Assembly: GCA_030278955.1 (NCBI GenBank)
Contig: JAOANR010000012.1
Span: 24,855,977 to 24,919,976, forward strand
DNA length: 64,000 bases
DNA from: Hygrophila difformis
Lineage: Eukaryota; Streptophyta; Magnoliopsida; Lamiales; Acanthaceae
Reading direction: 5' to 3'
In this document: piece by piece, positions 45,360-58,276 of the stretch
Position numbering within the stretch: position 1 is the first letter of the stretch
How the letters are laid out: every line of letters starts with the position of its first letter
Program-made: the position numbers and the translations under genes
The notes under the pieces: generated by a model
Databases searched by the model: none
The model's input: the letters and a program-made list of their open reading frames with translations, nothing else
What the model was told of the DNA's origin: nothing

Positions 45360-46524
45360 CTAACCATATGCATTAGTATCCACGGTTTTTACTTTACTCA
45401 ATAGATAATGGGCCTCTAAACTAATATATTTGTCATCGCTTTCCCCCAGCAGCAATGGACGACCACCATTATTTTGTGAGTTGGCGGAATTCACATGAAT
45501 CAATGATGATTGATCATCATCATCCTCTTCCAACACGGCCATTTCGCCCTGCCATGGAGCAATTGTGAATTTTTCGAAACCTATATCTGGTTCCTGTCCA
45601 CCATTGTTTTGTGAGTTGGCAGAATTCACATGAATCAATGATGATTGATCATCATCATCCTCTTCCAACAAGGCCATTTCACCTTCCCATGGAGCAATTG
45701 TTAATTCTTCAAAACCCGATTCCTGTTCATAAGATTTGTGAAGCGCCCCGGGCAAAAGAAGTGCTTGCACCTCTATCACTGCCCCTGGCAAAGCATTGGG
45801 AGTTCCGTCGGGCAAAGGGAGTGCCAATAAATTTGGCATTTGCTCCACTGGATGATTTTCCTGTGTATCGGGGTAGTGCTCTGTACCAAATGAAAAGACT
45901 TGAACAAGGGCACTAGCGATACTTTGCATTAATTCATCATGAAACTTTTGTATTTTCTGGTCAATTTCAGTTACCAATTGTTTGACGTGTTCTTCTTCGT
46001 CATCTCTTTCCAAAAGGAACTCTGACTTGCCTTTTAACAGAAATTCTCGTGGGTTTGTCTTTCGACTCCCACTGTGGTCGCCATTTTCATCACCGGAAAT
46101 CTTGTTCCTTGATAACAACAATAGTTTGGTCCATTACGGCTGGTGGGTGTTCCGATGGCCTGGCCATAACTATTGTACATATAATACGGATTATATTCAT
46201 ATGCCGGCGGCTGGTAGCCATTGTAACTAGAATACATAATGAACACTAAATTAAACTAAAACTGAAAGAAACTTAGAAAGATAAATAAAATACGTAGTCT
46301 AATTGATTTGATGATGATCTTCCTTATTACAATAGACTCCCTATTTATAGAAGTACTAAAGCTAAGCAGATTCCTTTCTTAATACACGACTGCTCACAAA
46401 ACTTGCAGCCCATTAATTCAAATAACCAACCCACCACTAATTATTCTATGCAATAACCGACCACTACAATAACCACCCTAAAACTTAGCTAAAATATGGA
46501 ATAATATTATTTTTGTGTGTTAGC
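45360..46524 (-). CDS. Unidentified ORF with a 40-residue tandem repeat and a promoter module
   Basis: On the minus strand, a promoter-like segment (46524 to about 46250, TATAAATAGGG near 46345) leads to an ATG at about 46237 and a Tyr/Asn-rich start. A second, overlapping frame (46121-45360) gives an acidic protein with EEEHVKQLVTEIDQKIQKFH (helical) and two near-identical units containing FEELTIAPWEGEMALLEEDD and SSLIHVNSANSQNNGG. The two frames are joined by an apparent frameshift near 46100. It might be a retroelement gag-like protein or a low-copy plant gene. I find no PBS and no known domain. The promoter module is duplicated at 31268-31707. Confidence 0.4.
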
Positions 46525-47580
46525 AATAATAAATTCTGAATACATTTTGGCTTGTGCAGACTATATTGTCCTTATTCAATATAACTAAATCTTTTTAATC
46601 TTTAGGGTTTTATCAGTAATTATACCACTATTTTTTAATCAATGGCTATAATTAATCCACGTCAGCGCTGATTGATCATACATGATATACGTCAGCGCTA
46701 ATTAATTATACTTGCCATATCATCAACTTTTAATACTATATTTAGATCATAAATCTATAATATATTATAAACAAATCTTTAAAAAATATTTTTATATATT
46801 TTCAAAAGATATAAATTTTAAACAAATTATAATATATTTAATGGTTAATAAATATTTAATTAAACATGTATATTATAAACTTTTTAATTGAATATATATA
46901 AATATATTCAATATTATATTAATTGTATTAAAATTTGAGCCTAAACTATTTTTTTGTTATGCACAGCCTATATAGGCTAGAGAAAAACTAAAGTATTAAT
47001 AAGTATTCATCTAAATCAATATGATAAATTAAAAATTTACTTAATTCTAACCATACTTTAGTTAATTTATCAAAATATTTTAAAAGAAATTATTCTGCTA
47101 TAGAAAATTTTAATCAAATCATAATCTTAATTTTTGGTATTAGGTTTAATTTTGAATTTAATTCTTATCATAATAAAATAATTCTTGGAGAAACCGGGTA
47201 TCCACAAGTCACACGGACAATTAAGGGCACATCTCCTAAAGCAGTTTTTTGCATACACAAGGTTCAAATCCGAGATCCTGCTTAAGCAACTAGAGCCCCC
47301 AATCAACTCAAGCCAACTACTGTTGGTCATAAGAAAATAATATTAATAAACCACATAATATAAAGAAAAAATTATTCAAAAAATATTTCGAACATATATA
47401 TTTAATAATTAAGTTTAAATTTTTAATCAATTATAATAAAATTTAACCAAAAATTTATTTAAAGTTTTCATTTCACTTATTACTCAATATATATCGATAT
47501 TATTATAAAAGAAAAAATAGCATAATGTAAAAATAAAATATAGCGTTATATTATATTCAAATAAAAAATATACTATAATA
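46525..47580. other. AT-rich intergenic sequence
   Basis: I see no coding sequence or clear element in this stretch. TACGTCAGCGCTAATTAAT near 46689 partly repeats CCACGTCAGCGCTGATTGAT near 46657. Confidence 0.4.
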
Positions 47581-47841
47581 CTACCTCCGTCTCAACATTT
47601 TTGTTACAGAGGGTTTTTTTTGCACTATTCACTGTTTAACTTTGATTCAAATTTTTAATATAGCTATGTAAGAAAAAACATAGTCAAGTGAGATCTTGTT
47701 AGATTCGTCTAATCCTGTAGTTTTAGACAATCAACTTTTTATAATTTTTCGTTGTACACGATTTAAGTTATTAACCGTTGAAAATGTGTCTCGACATGCG
47801 TGTCGAAAGCCAATGTAACAAAAACAATGAGACGGATGAAG
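47581..47841. mobile_element. Stowaway-like MITE
   Basis: CTACCTCCGTCTCAACATTT at the left and GAGACGGATGAAG at the right are imperfect inverted repeats flanked by TA. TTGTTACA and TGTAACAA lie just inside each end. Confidence 0.7.
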
Positions 47842-48650
47842 TAATATAGTTCTATTAATCTTAAAGTATTAACTAATTCATATCCATAACATAGCATAAT
47901 AAAAAGAAAAGCACAATATTATATATTCAAAAAAAATAATTTTAGTTTTTTTGCTGAACAGTCTATAGAATCTAGGAAATGATCATAAGAGCCCATGCCA
48001 CACAAATTACAAAGGGATAAAGGAGAGTGAAATCTTGGCAGTTGTCTTCTCTGCATGTAAATATATCTCATAGCTTTTCTGTTTAATTAATTTCTTATAT
48101 TCTGAAATAGATAAAATAAAGCATTGAATTGAATAGAAAAAACAATTTGACTCTATCAATACAATATAAATTCGGGTGAATTAGTATCCTGAATGAAGAC
48201 TTTCCTGATTTCATGAACTGCTAAACGGGTGAGAGTTTTGTGTTGTATACCATCACACATCATTTATTGCCATATTTGTCCACTTTCATTGAGTTGGAAA
48301 GGAGAACAGTTGATGGCCTATTTAATTGCAAGATTTATGGTGATTGATTATTCCTAAAAAAAACGGATGAATGGACATATATTCTACTGGAAAAGGGTGT
48401 TGCTCCATGTGATGCATCATTCACAACCGGAAAAACACGAAGAGGACAACAAAATCAACGCATCCTTCCGCCGGAGAACGATGTGATGTTGGATCTCAAT
48501 GCTTCTCCCCATGATGATACTACCGCAGACGGCATCACATTCACGCATGGCGGTGATGAGGACGACAGGAGATCTGACGAAGTTCAAGACTGCACAATGT
48601 TGACTGAAGCCGCCGTCGATGTCGATGAATGTGAAGAAGGCGATGACACA
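47842..48650. other. Intergenic sequence
   Basis: No recognised gene or element. Short reading frames here have no family resemblance. Confidence 0.4.
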
Positions 48651-48689
48651 TGATGTGGAGTGGAGTTTCATGTAAATATTCTCAGCTTC

Positions 48690-48995
48690 CACTGCTTGCC
48701 GCTAAATGGGACAATTCCATCTTTTATCTATAACATGTTTTCTTTGGTATCACTAGATTTTGTCAACAGTCTATCTGGAAGTGTCTCAGAGATCTCTGTA
48801 GGAACCTTCCCAAATTGCCTGGTACCGTATCTCAATAACAAATAACTTGGCAGGACATATTTTGGACAAGATCTGGAGTTGTGGTGTGCTTTCATACGTA
48901 TCACTGTCTTTTAACTCATTCACCGGAAGCATACCCAAGAATATCATAAACCTCACAGCACCAGATCGGAATACATGTTTTTTGCTAATAACTTC
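48690..48995 (+). pseudogene. LRR receptor-kinase fragment
   Basis: LNGTIPSFIYNMFSLVSLDF, then in another frame LAGHI-like sequence, then SLSFNSFTGSIPKNIINLT, show the LxxLxLxxNxLxGxIP pattern of plant LRR receptor-like kinases. Frameshifts and stops break it, and there is no kinase domain or signal peptide nearby. Confidence 0.65.
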
Positions 48996-50992
48996 ACAGT
49001 AAAGCATACAGCTTCTAAATAAGACAGCAATACACTTCAAGTTTTTGAATGGTTTAGCACATTACACAGTAAGAAGCATTGTATGTGATGTATGTAGCAC
49101 CTTAATTGAAATATTTAGAGGGATGGTCTTTGCGATGCATTCAACAAAGCATACGTAGATTGGATTTAAATTCAATGAAACGTTAAAACTAAAATTGAAG
49201 CCAACACACGAAGGGTGGAATTTTTTTAACTAAGTACGTGACAATTGTTTGTAGCATGTTATGTTAATTATGTAGCATTGACTTAGTTACTGTGCTGAAT
49301 ACAAGAAATTTAGCATTTGCTTAATTGTTATGCAAAAGTATTGTATTGTTATTCAAAAGTGTTGAATATGTTATTTAGTTATTGTTTGAAAATATTTATT
49401 CAGAACTTTTGAGTGGACATTCAACCTATGTAAGTAACAATTCAACACTCATCAAATATTGAATCAACATTGGAACATATTCATATTTAGCACATATACT
49501 TATAATGGGACATGATTAGTAACGGGCATTAAATAAAAACTTAACCTCAACCAATTGGGTGCTTATCTAAAGCACAAGATTTAAAAAATTAGATAAATTT
49601 AGCAAGCGAAATGCATGCGTTATCATAAAGAAATAGGTTTGTGAGTTGAATGTTTGTGGTGAAAAATGACACCATCATCATGTTTGAAGTTTGATCTAGC
49701 AGGTTAATGCTTGTATGCATTAAGGATGATTTGAACACGGTGGTAAAAACGGGACTTCATCAGTAACATGGCATGGGACTAAAAATTTTAATATCCAATT
49801 CTGCATCGTGCATCGTATGCATGGATTAGCACACGTAGTGCAAAAACTATCATGGAACATTAAGTGACAGAAAAACAAAAAAAATAATTTAGAACCAACG
49901 CGTAGTTAATCTACAATAAAAATCCAAAGAAGAACTAAAGTTGAGACTATGGCAGAAACTTTGTTAGAAACTCCTATCTGTTAAAATACCTTTTGGATAT
50001 AGACAACACAAACCATTTCCCCAAAAACGAAAAAATTGATTTTATAGAATATTAATGCTTCCTTAAAAGTTGCCATAGAATCCGGGTAAATTCCACAATT
50101 ACTGAATGACATTATTAAGGAGTAATATGTAATGATAGAATTTATATAAAAAATGAAAAAGGAAATAACTACATTGAATATGTTCCACTCATCTACCAAA
50201 TTTGAGTCAGCATATTAATATATAAAAACACCACTTCCAGGGAATCCTGATTCAGGATAGTAAACTATCCCATATAAATTCTGATACATAAGTACATGAT
50301 TAACTTTCCTTAAAATATAAAAAAAAAAGTAAAGAGGGAATATGGCAGATAATTCAATCGATCACTCCTAGAATGAATACAAATAAATGAGAATGTTAAG
50401 GTGTTTACTGCATTTATATGCATAATAATCTAAATTATGATGGTGGAAGTTATTTATGGTGGCTTAGAGAAGCAAATAGTAGTCATATAGATGTGTAAAG
50501 AGAAGACGGGGAAGCAAAATTACCGCATTATTCTCAATTGCTTTTTCATGATGTATATGTTTCTAAACTTTTGTTGTTCATCTAAAATCAGCTCCATTGC
50601 AGCTTCATTCGAAATAAAAATAAAATTCCTTTGATGTTGTCTGTTTTTCCATAGTTGGATCATGTTCCTATTCCACCGACCAGTATTGCTTTATAGTCAC
50701 CTTTTTTTTTAAGGAAAGGATGCTTTATTCATAATAGTGTAGTTCAAAACCGACTACACAATCACATTACAAGTTCCAATAGACCAAACAAAGCAAGACA
50801 ACCAGTAGCTTGGTTACTATCAAGCTAGTTTGTTTTGAATACAACCTTCTAAACAAAGCAAAACAACAAAACAAAGCACAATGAATACAAATTGAATAAA
50901 AAAATTGGTTAAATCAAATAGGCTCATAATCATTCTACCAATTAAGAATTTTCTACTTTCATGATTTCTCGGAAATTAGTTTAACCCCAACT
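48996..50992. other. Intergenic sequence
   Basis: No gene or complete transposon recognised in 2 kb. A short stretch near 50930-50965 (GGCTCATAATCATTCTACCA) recurs at about 61794, near the helicase remnant, so an old repeat may be present. Confidence 0.4.
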
Positions 50993-50997
50993 ATCTA

Positions 50998-53639
50998 TGT
51001 AACGCCCCAAAAATTTAAAACCAAATTTCTGTGACGTCACTGCCGTGTTACCTCTCTTAAACTGTTGGCCAATCAATTTAAGATCAATAACACGTAGCCA
51101 AGTAACAGGAAGCCAATGAATCATAATACAAATCCAGAAAGGAAACCTCACATCATAACAGACGTCCGGCTTACAAGCCTTATTCATGCGACATAACAGT
51201 CGACATATCAGTCTCATCTCAACCTGTCAGAGATATTAAGTAACACACAAGACAGAACATAATGTACCGATCGGTACCACAAGCAGTACGAGACAAGGTA
51301 ATAGAGTCATAGCATATTATTCAAGACAAGCACATAAGTCCACAACATGCTAATGCATCTCTAGGTAGATCACTCATCCCCAAACCCCACATCGTGCTCA
51401 GGCTCTGCGTCCTCCCCGGGAATATCTATACATGAAAACATAGCAAGGGTCAGTACAAGGTACTGAGCAAGAATAGAAGAATCGGCATAAGGGGAAACAA
51501 GAATTAACTTGATTCCCTAGGAGTATATTTATACATATAGGTGGAGATATATTTCGTGTTTAAACATTTATTAGGCATAACATAAAAAATCAAACAGTGC
51601 AAATAAGTAAACATCACACCGTCCCATACCGGTGCTTCAACCACTGCAAATAAGATGAATGATGGATGATGAGATGAAATGTTATGACCTAAAATGTCTA
51701 TCTACCCTAAATGCAACACATAAGCATGTCTAGCGCGCACCTAGGTACCATGGTCGGTATTCCCTCCCATATAAGGGTCCACACCCCTTAATGGTCGAGA
51801 GACATACCCACAGTGCCCCCGCCGCGGACACCAACAGCTGAAATCGTGGCTTACGGCAAGCGGGTCAGGCAAAGGGTCATGAGCCCTCTCCAGCCAAAAT
51901 CAGACTAGGATATAAATCCTTTCCAGTCTCAATGCTTCTGGGTAGCAATCCCACTATGCCCCTCATCGGATACCGATTCGTAAGCATAGCGTATCCTACC
52001 GTCGTGGCATATTCACATATCATCACAGATATTCACATATCATCACAGATATTCACATTTCATCACAGATGTTCACATATCATCACAGATATTCACATTC
52101 AATTCAATCACTCATCTCGAGTGAAGTATTTTCTTTAAAATAGATAGCTTTAAAATAGTCTGGGCTCTTTGAAATATATACTATTAGTTTATAAATGATA
52201 ACTTTAAAAATAATAATACTTGAAAATAATAGTTTTTAAAAAGAATAATCCGGGCTCTTTAAAATAGTAGTTTTAAAATATTCCGGGGTGTGCCAAGCCC
52301 CACATATCGGCACCAACACATAATCAGATTCAATTCCACACATGTCAATACGTAATTTACATTCAATTCCACACATGTCAATACGTAATTTACGTGTCAT
52401 GACAAAATAAACAACTCGTCTCGAGTTAAGTATAATCATGGGTGTGCCAAGTCCCACATATCGGCACCAACTCTCACATCGTCATAGAAGCGAAACAAGA
52501 CTTGATCTTAACTAAGGCATAGTAGATCACCGCTAATCGCAACTAAGTTCAAAGATTGTGAGCATAATGATAGTTATGGCATGCTAGAAGCATAAGAAGA
52601 ACTAAGGAACACGAAGGATGAAGAATCGGAAAAACGAGCAAAAGAGACATGAAGACAGCAGAAACGGCGCGGTCTCCGCGCGGTCCCCGCGCGGTCTGGC
52701 AGTCGACTGCGCGCCCTGGGCACGGACGGCCGTGCCGTTCGTGTCGCGCGCTACGCGCGCGCTAGCGCGCCGGGAGCGCGCCGATGCGACAGAATCGGTG
52801 AAAATGGCAATTTCCGGCCATTCCACCGGATTTGCCCCCCATTTAAGCCTATTTCTACCCTTGCCTGGTATTGAGGTGGTCCAAACTCTTCCAATACAGC
52901 TCCCCAACTCCTCCAAACACCAATACCAAGCTACATAACAAGAAATCAAGCTCCAAACATCAAAATTCATCCAAGAACATAATTTCTTGATCTTGAAACC
53001 ATTTGAAGCTTTAAAACTGAAATTAACAACACCAAAATGGTCTCAAGTACTAACCTTAGCTCCCAAGACTGATTTGCAACTCCCAAGCAAGGATTTAACA
53101 CAAATTCCAAGCCGATCTACAAGAGTTCATCCCAAAAATTGAATTCCCGTCACCAACTTTCATCACTTCCAAAACCCACTCAAACATCCTCAAAATCAAG
53201 TGTTGAAGCTAGGAAAATACTTACCAAAGCATATATAAGCAATCCCCCAACTTAATTGGAGCTCAAACTTGTCAATTCCTTCCCGATGGCACCATTTTTC
53301 TCTCTTCCTCCACAAAAACGGGATGAGCCCTAAATTTCTAAGTGTTGGGTGCAAATGAAAGGTCAAGGCTGATTTGGGGGTGTTTTGATGAGATGTGGGT
53401 CGACCCGGGTTGGCAAAAGGGTCGGGTCGGGTCGGAATGTGGGTTAAAAGGTCTACACCACTTGTCTTGACCACATTGCACCCATTTGAGCACTTGACTC
53501 TTATTATTTTGTGAGTTGAACTCACTTATTCCCCCACTTAAATCTTCATTCCCTACAAAATAATCCACATACTAAGTCTTTTGTTAATTACCCATAATTA
53601 AATTAATTAATTATGAGTTAATTAAATCGGGGTGTTACA
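50998..53639 (-). repeat. 3' LTR of the Tekay-like element
   Basis: Same length as the 5' LTR. It contains four and a half units of ATTCACATATCATCACAGAT (52011-52096), a 33-bp direct repeat around ACACATGTCAATACGTAATT (about 52329-52395), and a GC-rich block of CGCGCGGTC and GCGCGC palindromes (52660-52790). Differences from the 5' LTR include 51919, 52092, 52707, 52809, 52816 and 53403. Confidence 0.95.
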
Positions 53640-53653
53640 ATCTCTCCCCCTTA
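53640..53653 (-). other. Polypurine tract
   Basis: On the minus strand TAAGGGGGAGAGAT directly precedes the 3' LTR start TGTAACACC. Confidence 0.85.
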
Positions 53654-53699
53654 GGATCATTCGTCCTCGAATGAAAAAGTATGGATTAAGGTCATTACT

Positions 53700-54107
53700 T
53701 CACTGAATTGGAGTCAAATCCAATTCAGGATAACGCCCAGCCATGCTTTCCTCTGTCTCCCAAGTGGCATCCTCTACGCCACGTCTCGACCAAAGTACTT
53801 TCACCATTTTGATCACCTTATTGCGAAGTACCTTTTCTTTAGTGTCGAGAATCGCCACGGGGTATTCTTCGTATTCTAGGTTGTCATCCAACTCCACCTC
53901 CTCCGGTTGTATAACCTTGTTAGGATCCGAGATAAACTTCCTCAACTGAGAGACGTGGAAAACGTTGTGCACCTTTCCCACCTCAGTTGGCAATTCTAAC
54001 AGATAAGCGACCTTCCCAATCTTCTTAGTGATCTCATAGGGGCCTATAAATCTGGGACTTAGTTTCCCCTTCTTCCCAAATCGTCTCACGCCCCTCATGG
54101 GTGACAC
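53700..54107 (-). pseudogene. pol: Integrase C-terminus with chromodomain
   Basis: SPRFIGPYEITKKIGKVAYL is the GPY/F module. YEEYPVAILDTKEKVLRNK and VLWSRRGVEDATWETEESM form the chromodomain that directs chromovirus integration to heterochromatin. It is cut off from the core by the upstream TGA. Confidence 0.9.
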
Positions 54108-55236
54108 TCACAAGAGTACCCAATCTCCAATCTCGAATTCAATGTCTCTCCTGGACAAATCAGCATAACTCTTCTGACGATCCTGAGCTTCTTTCATTCT
54201 GTCTCTGATCACTCGTACCACTTCCGTGGTCTGTTCAATGAGTTCAGGACCCATCACCACTCGCTCTGAAGGATCACTCCAACACAAGGGCGTCCTGCAC
54301 TTTCTTCCGTATAAGGCCTCGAAAGGCGCCATACGAATACTCGCGTGATAGCTATTGTTGTAAGAGAACTCCACCAAATGTAGATGTTCCTCCCACGATC
54401 CTTGAAAATCCATCACACACGCCCTCAACATATCCTCCAAGATTCTAATGGTCCTTTCGGTCTGTCCATCAGTCTGAGGGTGCCACGCAGTACTCATACT
54501 GATCTGCGTCCCAAAGACTGTCTGCAATTCCTTCCAGAACCTTGACAGGAATCTGGAATCTCTGTCGGAAATGATTTCTCGAGGAATACCAAAACGTCTA
54601 AGCACATGTTGGATGTAAGCGCCAGTGAACTGTTGCATGCTCCAGTTCAATCTCATTGGTATAAACTCAACACTCTTGGTTAGTCGGTACACAACTACTC
54701 TAAATAGTATCAAAACTGCTCCGTGTCCTGGGTAGCCCGGTGACAAAGTCCATAGCAATGGACTCCCATTTCCAAGTGGGAACATCCAAAGGTTGTAATA
54801 AGCCTGAAGGTCTCATGTGCTCGGCTTTCACCTTCTGGCAAGTGGAACACCTAGACACAAATTCTGCCACTTCCTTCTTCATGTCTTTCCACCAATAGTT
54901 TTGCCTCAAATCCTTGTACATCTTTACTGCTCCCGGATGTACGGAGTAAGGTGTGCAATGTGCTTCCTCCATAATTTTTCCTTTCAGCGCCTGATCTTTC
55001 GGAGGCACACACCAACGGTCCCCAAACTTGATCATATCCTTGCTATCAATCACAAAGCCTTCCGCTTTACCCTTGCGAATCTGAGCTTTCAAATGCATCA
55101 TCTCTTGACTTACAGCTTGACTTTGTCTGAGTTCCTCGAGTAATGATGGCATCACCGTCATAGCATTCAGCCTCGCTATCGTGTCGTAAGGAACAACCAC
55201 AACACTTCCTTGTCCAACTCTTGCCTTAACTTTCAA
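54108..55236 (-). pseudogene. pol: Integrase N-terminal and core domains, frameshifted
   Basis: The HHCC zinc finger (H...H in EEAHCTPYSVHPG, C...C in CSTCQKV) is followed by MDFVTGLPR in one frame. The rest of the core (SDRDSRF, then DGQTERTIR) is in another, with the shift near 54710. The catalytic D, D and E are present but on two frames. The second part ends at a TGA after GDWVLL. Confidence 0.85.
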
Positions 55237-55670
55237 GGGAGAGTAATTGAGTTCAGTACATGTCCTTTCCTACTTAGTGCATCAGCCACCCGGTTGGCTT
55301 TCCCTTCTATGTACTGAATACTCGTGTCGTAGTCCTGCAAAAACTCTAACCACCTTCTTTGCCTACCGCTCATCTTATCTACAGTGTAGAGACATTTAAG
55401 GTTCTTATGATCCGAGTAGATTTGACACTTGGCGTCGTAAAGATAATGCCTCCAAATTTTTAATGCATGCACGACCGCTGCCATCTCCAGGTCGTGAGTC
55501 GGGTAATTCAGCTCGTGAGGCTTTAATTGCCTAGATGCATACGCAATCACCTTGCCATACTGCATAAGCACACACCCAAGTCCTCGATAAGATGCATCTG
55601 TGTATACCTCATATTCCCTCGATTCATCAGGTAACACTAAGGCCGGAGCCTCTGTCACCTTCTTCTTCAA
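55233..55670 (-). pseudogene. pol: RNase H segment
   Basis: [32 protein letters not shown] and [11 protein letters not shown] supply the catalytic D-E-D set of RNase H that removes the RNA template. The frame ends after HVLNSITLP, and integrase continues in another frame, so a frameshift lies near 55235. Confidence 0.85.
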
Positions 55671-55700
55671 TAGATCAAAAGCCTGCTGACAGTCCTCACT

Positions 55701-57101
55701 CTAATGAAATAATACATCCTTTCTCTCTAACTGAGTCAAGGGTCGAGCAATGCTAGCGAACCCCTCAATGAACCTCCTGTAGTATCCCACCAATCCAAGG
55801 AAACTACGCACCTCACTGACATTAGTTGGAGGATTCCACTCCAACACCGCTTCGACCTTCGCCGGGTCTACTGAAATTCCTTCGCCTGACACAATATGCC
55901 CAAGGAAAGCCACCTTATCCAACCAAAACTCACACTTCGAAAGTTTGGCATATAACTTGTGCTCCCTAAGCACCTGCAACACTGTTCTGAGATGTTCCTT
56001 GTGTGTCTTTACATTGGAAGAGTATACCAAAATGTCATCAATAAAGACAACCACACAAACGTCTAACCAAGGTCGAAAGACGCGATGCATCAAGTCCATA
56101 AAGACTGATGGGGCATTAGTTAGCCCAAACGGCATCACTGTGAACTCGAAATGACCATACCGCGTTCGGGAAGCTGTCTTTTCACGATCTCCCTCTGCCA
56201 CCCGAATCTGATGGTATCCTGATCTCAAGTCGATCTTAGAGAATGTGGATGCACCCTTCAGCTGGTCAAATAGGTCATCAATCCTCGGCAGTGGGTAACG
56301 GTTCTTGACTGTAATCTGATTGAGCCCCCGATAATCAATACACATCCGTAAGCTTCCGTCCTTCTTTTTGACAAAGATTACCGGTGCTCCCCAAGGCGAA
56401 CTGCTAGGTTGAATGTATCCTTTATCAAGTAGATCCTTAAGCTGTTCCTTCAACTCCCTCAACTCGGCAGGAGCCATTCGGTAAGGGGCCTTGGCAACTG
56501 GTGCCGCTCCCGGTACCAAGTCAATGACAAAGTCTATTCCCCGAACAGGCGGAAATCCGGGTATCTCATCAGGGAACACATCTGGAAACTCCGAGACAAT
56601 AGGAATCTGAGTAATTGTCGAACTCGAGGGTGCTGGCGTCATCTCACGCGCAGAACAAAAGTATACTGGATACCCTTTTCTAATTAAAGCTGCAAAAGTG
56701 ACAGAAGATACCACTCGAATGTTAGGAGGGTAATAAATCACTTGCTCACCTTCTTCATTGAAGGAAATCCTTGGTATCCCGCAGTCTAATCTGGCTCGGT
56801 ACTTAGATAGCCAATCCATTCCCAAAATCACGTCAAAATCGGCCAAATCTAGCACCACTAGATTCGCTCTGAACTCTCGCTCTTTGATGATTATCTGTGC
56901 ATCGGGTTTAATCCACTGGCTTCGCATGAGGTCTCCCGAAGGTAGCGTAACAGGGAGTTGATAAGCCTCCAGTGGTCCCATATCATTATTGGTTACGAAT
57001 TCCGATGATATAAACGAGCATGATGCACCCGAATCATATAAGGCATAAGCAGGCACATTATCAACTAGTATAGTACCTACGCATTTAATAACATAAGGCA
57101 C
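55701..57101 (-). pseudogene. pol: Protease-reverse transcriptase segment (ends at a nonsense codon)
   Basis: The protease active-site motif is [11 protein letters not shown] and the flap region [11 protein letters not shown] follows with [33 protein letters not shown] and catalytic FIDDILVYS (YxDD family with Phe). The frame is open for 466 codons. It ends at a TAG at the position of a conserved Trp between RT and RNase H, consistent with a G-to-A change. Protease and RT themselves look intact. Confidence 0.9.
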
Positions 57102-57134
57102 TACTTGGGTACTTGTTACAGATGGTTAAGTCGA

Positions 57135-57841
57135 TCAAGATTGAAGTTGAACAATAAACAACTTACCAGTCATGACATCGTCTCGTCCATCTAGCTCAGC
57201 CCGCTCAATCACGTTGAGGCGGCCCCCACGGCCCCTCTGTGGTCCACGACCTCTGTCTGCACCTCGTCCACGCGACGCATTCCCACCAGACGCACCTGAA
57301 GTAGATCCTCCTACTTGACCTACCAACTGTGGGCAATGTGACCTCAAATGTCCTTGCTGTCCGCAATTCCAGCAATGGGGTCCGCTTCTATACGGTGGCT
57401 GTGCATAAGTCTGAGGCCTAGAGGTCTCTCCACCGCTTCTCGGCCTCGTCTGTCTATGTTGGGGTCTACTCGGCCCCCCTGGACCCCTGCGACGAGCGGC
57501 CCACACACGCTGCACATCAGTGCGAGCTCTCTCAATGAATAAAGCCTGATCATATGCTGAAGCTAAGCAGGCGTGTTGGTTGCTAAACCCAGTCCGGATC
57601 TCAGCCTTCAATCCATCCACAAACCTCGAAACCTTATCTTCCTCATCAGTAACTAGCATTGGTACGTATGACATGAGTTCCACAAAACGACCATAATACT
57701 CAGACACTGTCATATTTCCTGCTTGCTCTAGATTGAGAAATTCCCTCTTTTTAACATTCATCATCTGTGTAGTGAAAAAGTGGGATCTCAAGGCATGACA
57801 GAAAACTTCCCATGAAAAGTTGGGTCTCGCCATAAGCTCAT
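57135..57841 (-). pseudogene. gag: Truncated gag with CCHC zinc knuckle
   Basis: From FSWEVFCHALRSHFF the frame follows the retrotransposon gag domain (FLNLEQAGNMTVSEYYGRFV, FVDGLKAEIR). It continues into an Arg/Gly-rich region with the CWNCGQQGHLRSHC zinc knuckle that binds RNA. The N-terminal part of gag is missing and the frame ends in a stop before the protease. The absent N-terminus should prevent normal particle assembly. Confidence 0.85.
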
Positions 57842-58020
57842 TCAATTGATCTTTCAACTCCGTCAGTTCACAGGAGTCATATGGTAAGGAGCCTTAGAAC
57901 TATGAGCTGCATCAGGCATCAGCTCAACAGTAAAATCAATCTCCCGAGCAGATGGGAGACCAAGAATTTAGTCCGGAAATACATCCCTGAACTCAGAGAC
58001 AACAGGGACACTCGGTAAAC
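57842..58020 (-). pseudogene. Foreign PR-RT linker fragment fused in front of gag
   Basis: The minus strand encodes VPVVSEFRDVFPD, a stop, ILGLPSAREIDFTVELMPDA and, after a small frameshift, a TELKDQLNELM segment. This is the linker between protease and RT of a related but different gypsy family; the equivalent in this element's own pol reads [18 protein letters not shown]. It sits where the gag N-terminus should be and joins gag sequence at about 57826. Confidence 0.8.
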
Positions 58021-58259
58021 AAGAATAATTCTTTACAGAACAGCAATTATTAAGTATAGAATTCCCGGAATATCCCCAAGGATTGATACTGGTTTGATGC
58101 ACAAACCACAATCCATCCCTATAGGGCACGCAGATAACCAAAAACAATGCAATTAACAAGAATATAAGCAGAGCTAGATGCAATTCCTACACTATATGCT
58201 TTCCCCCACACATCTCACCACATGCTTGTGTTAGAATTCTAAGCACATACGAGCAGACA

Positions 58260-58273
58260 TGGCTCTGATACCA
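58260..58273 (-). other. PBS for initiator tRNA-Met
   Basis: On the minus strand TGGTATCAGAGCCA begins three bases after the end of the 5' LTR, the standard initiator tRNA-Met primer site of chromoviruses. Confidence 0.9.
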
Positions 58274-58276
58274 ACC

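Noticed and set aside
52011..52096. CRISPR-like short tandem repeat
   Set aside because: Units are contiguous 20-mers without spacers, inside a plant LTR.
52602..52970. ORFs on both strands over the GC-rich block of the Tekay LTR
   Set aside because: They arise from the palindromic GC block, which is open in several frames; no protein match.
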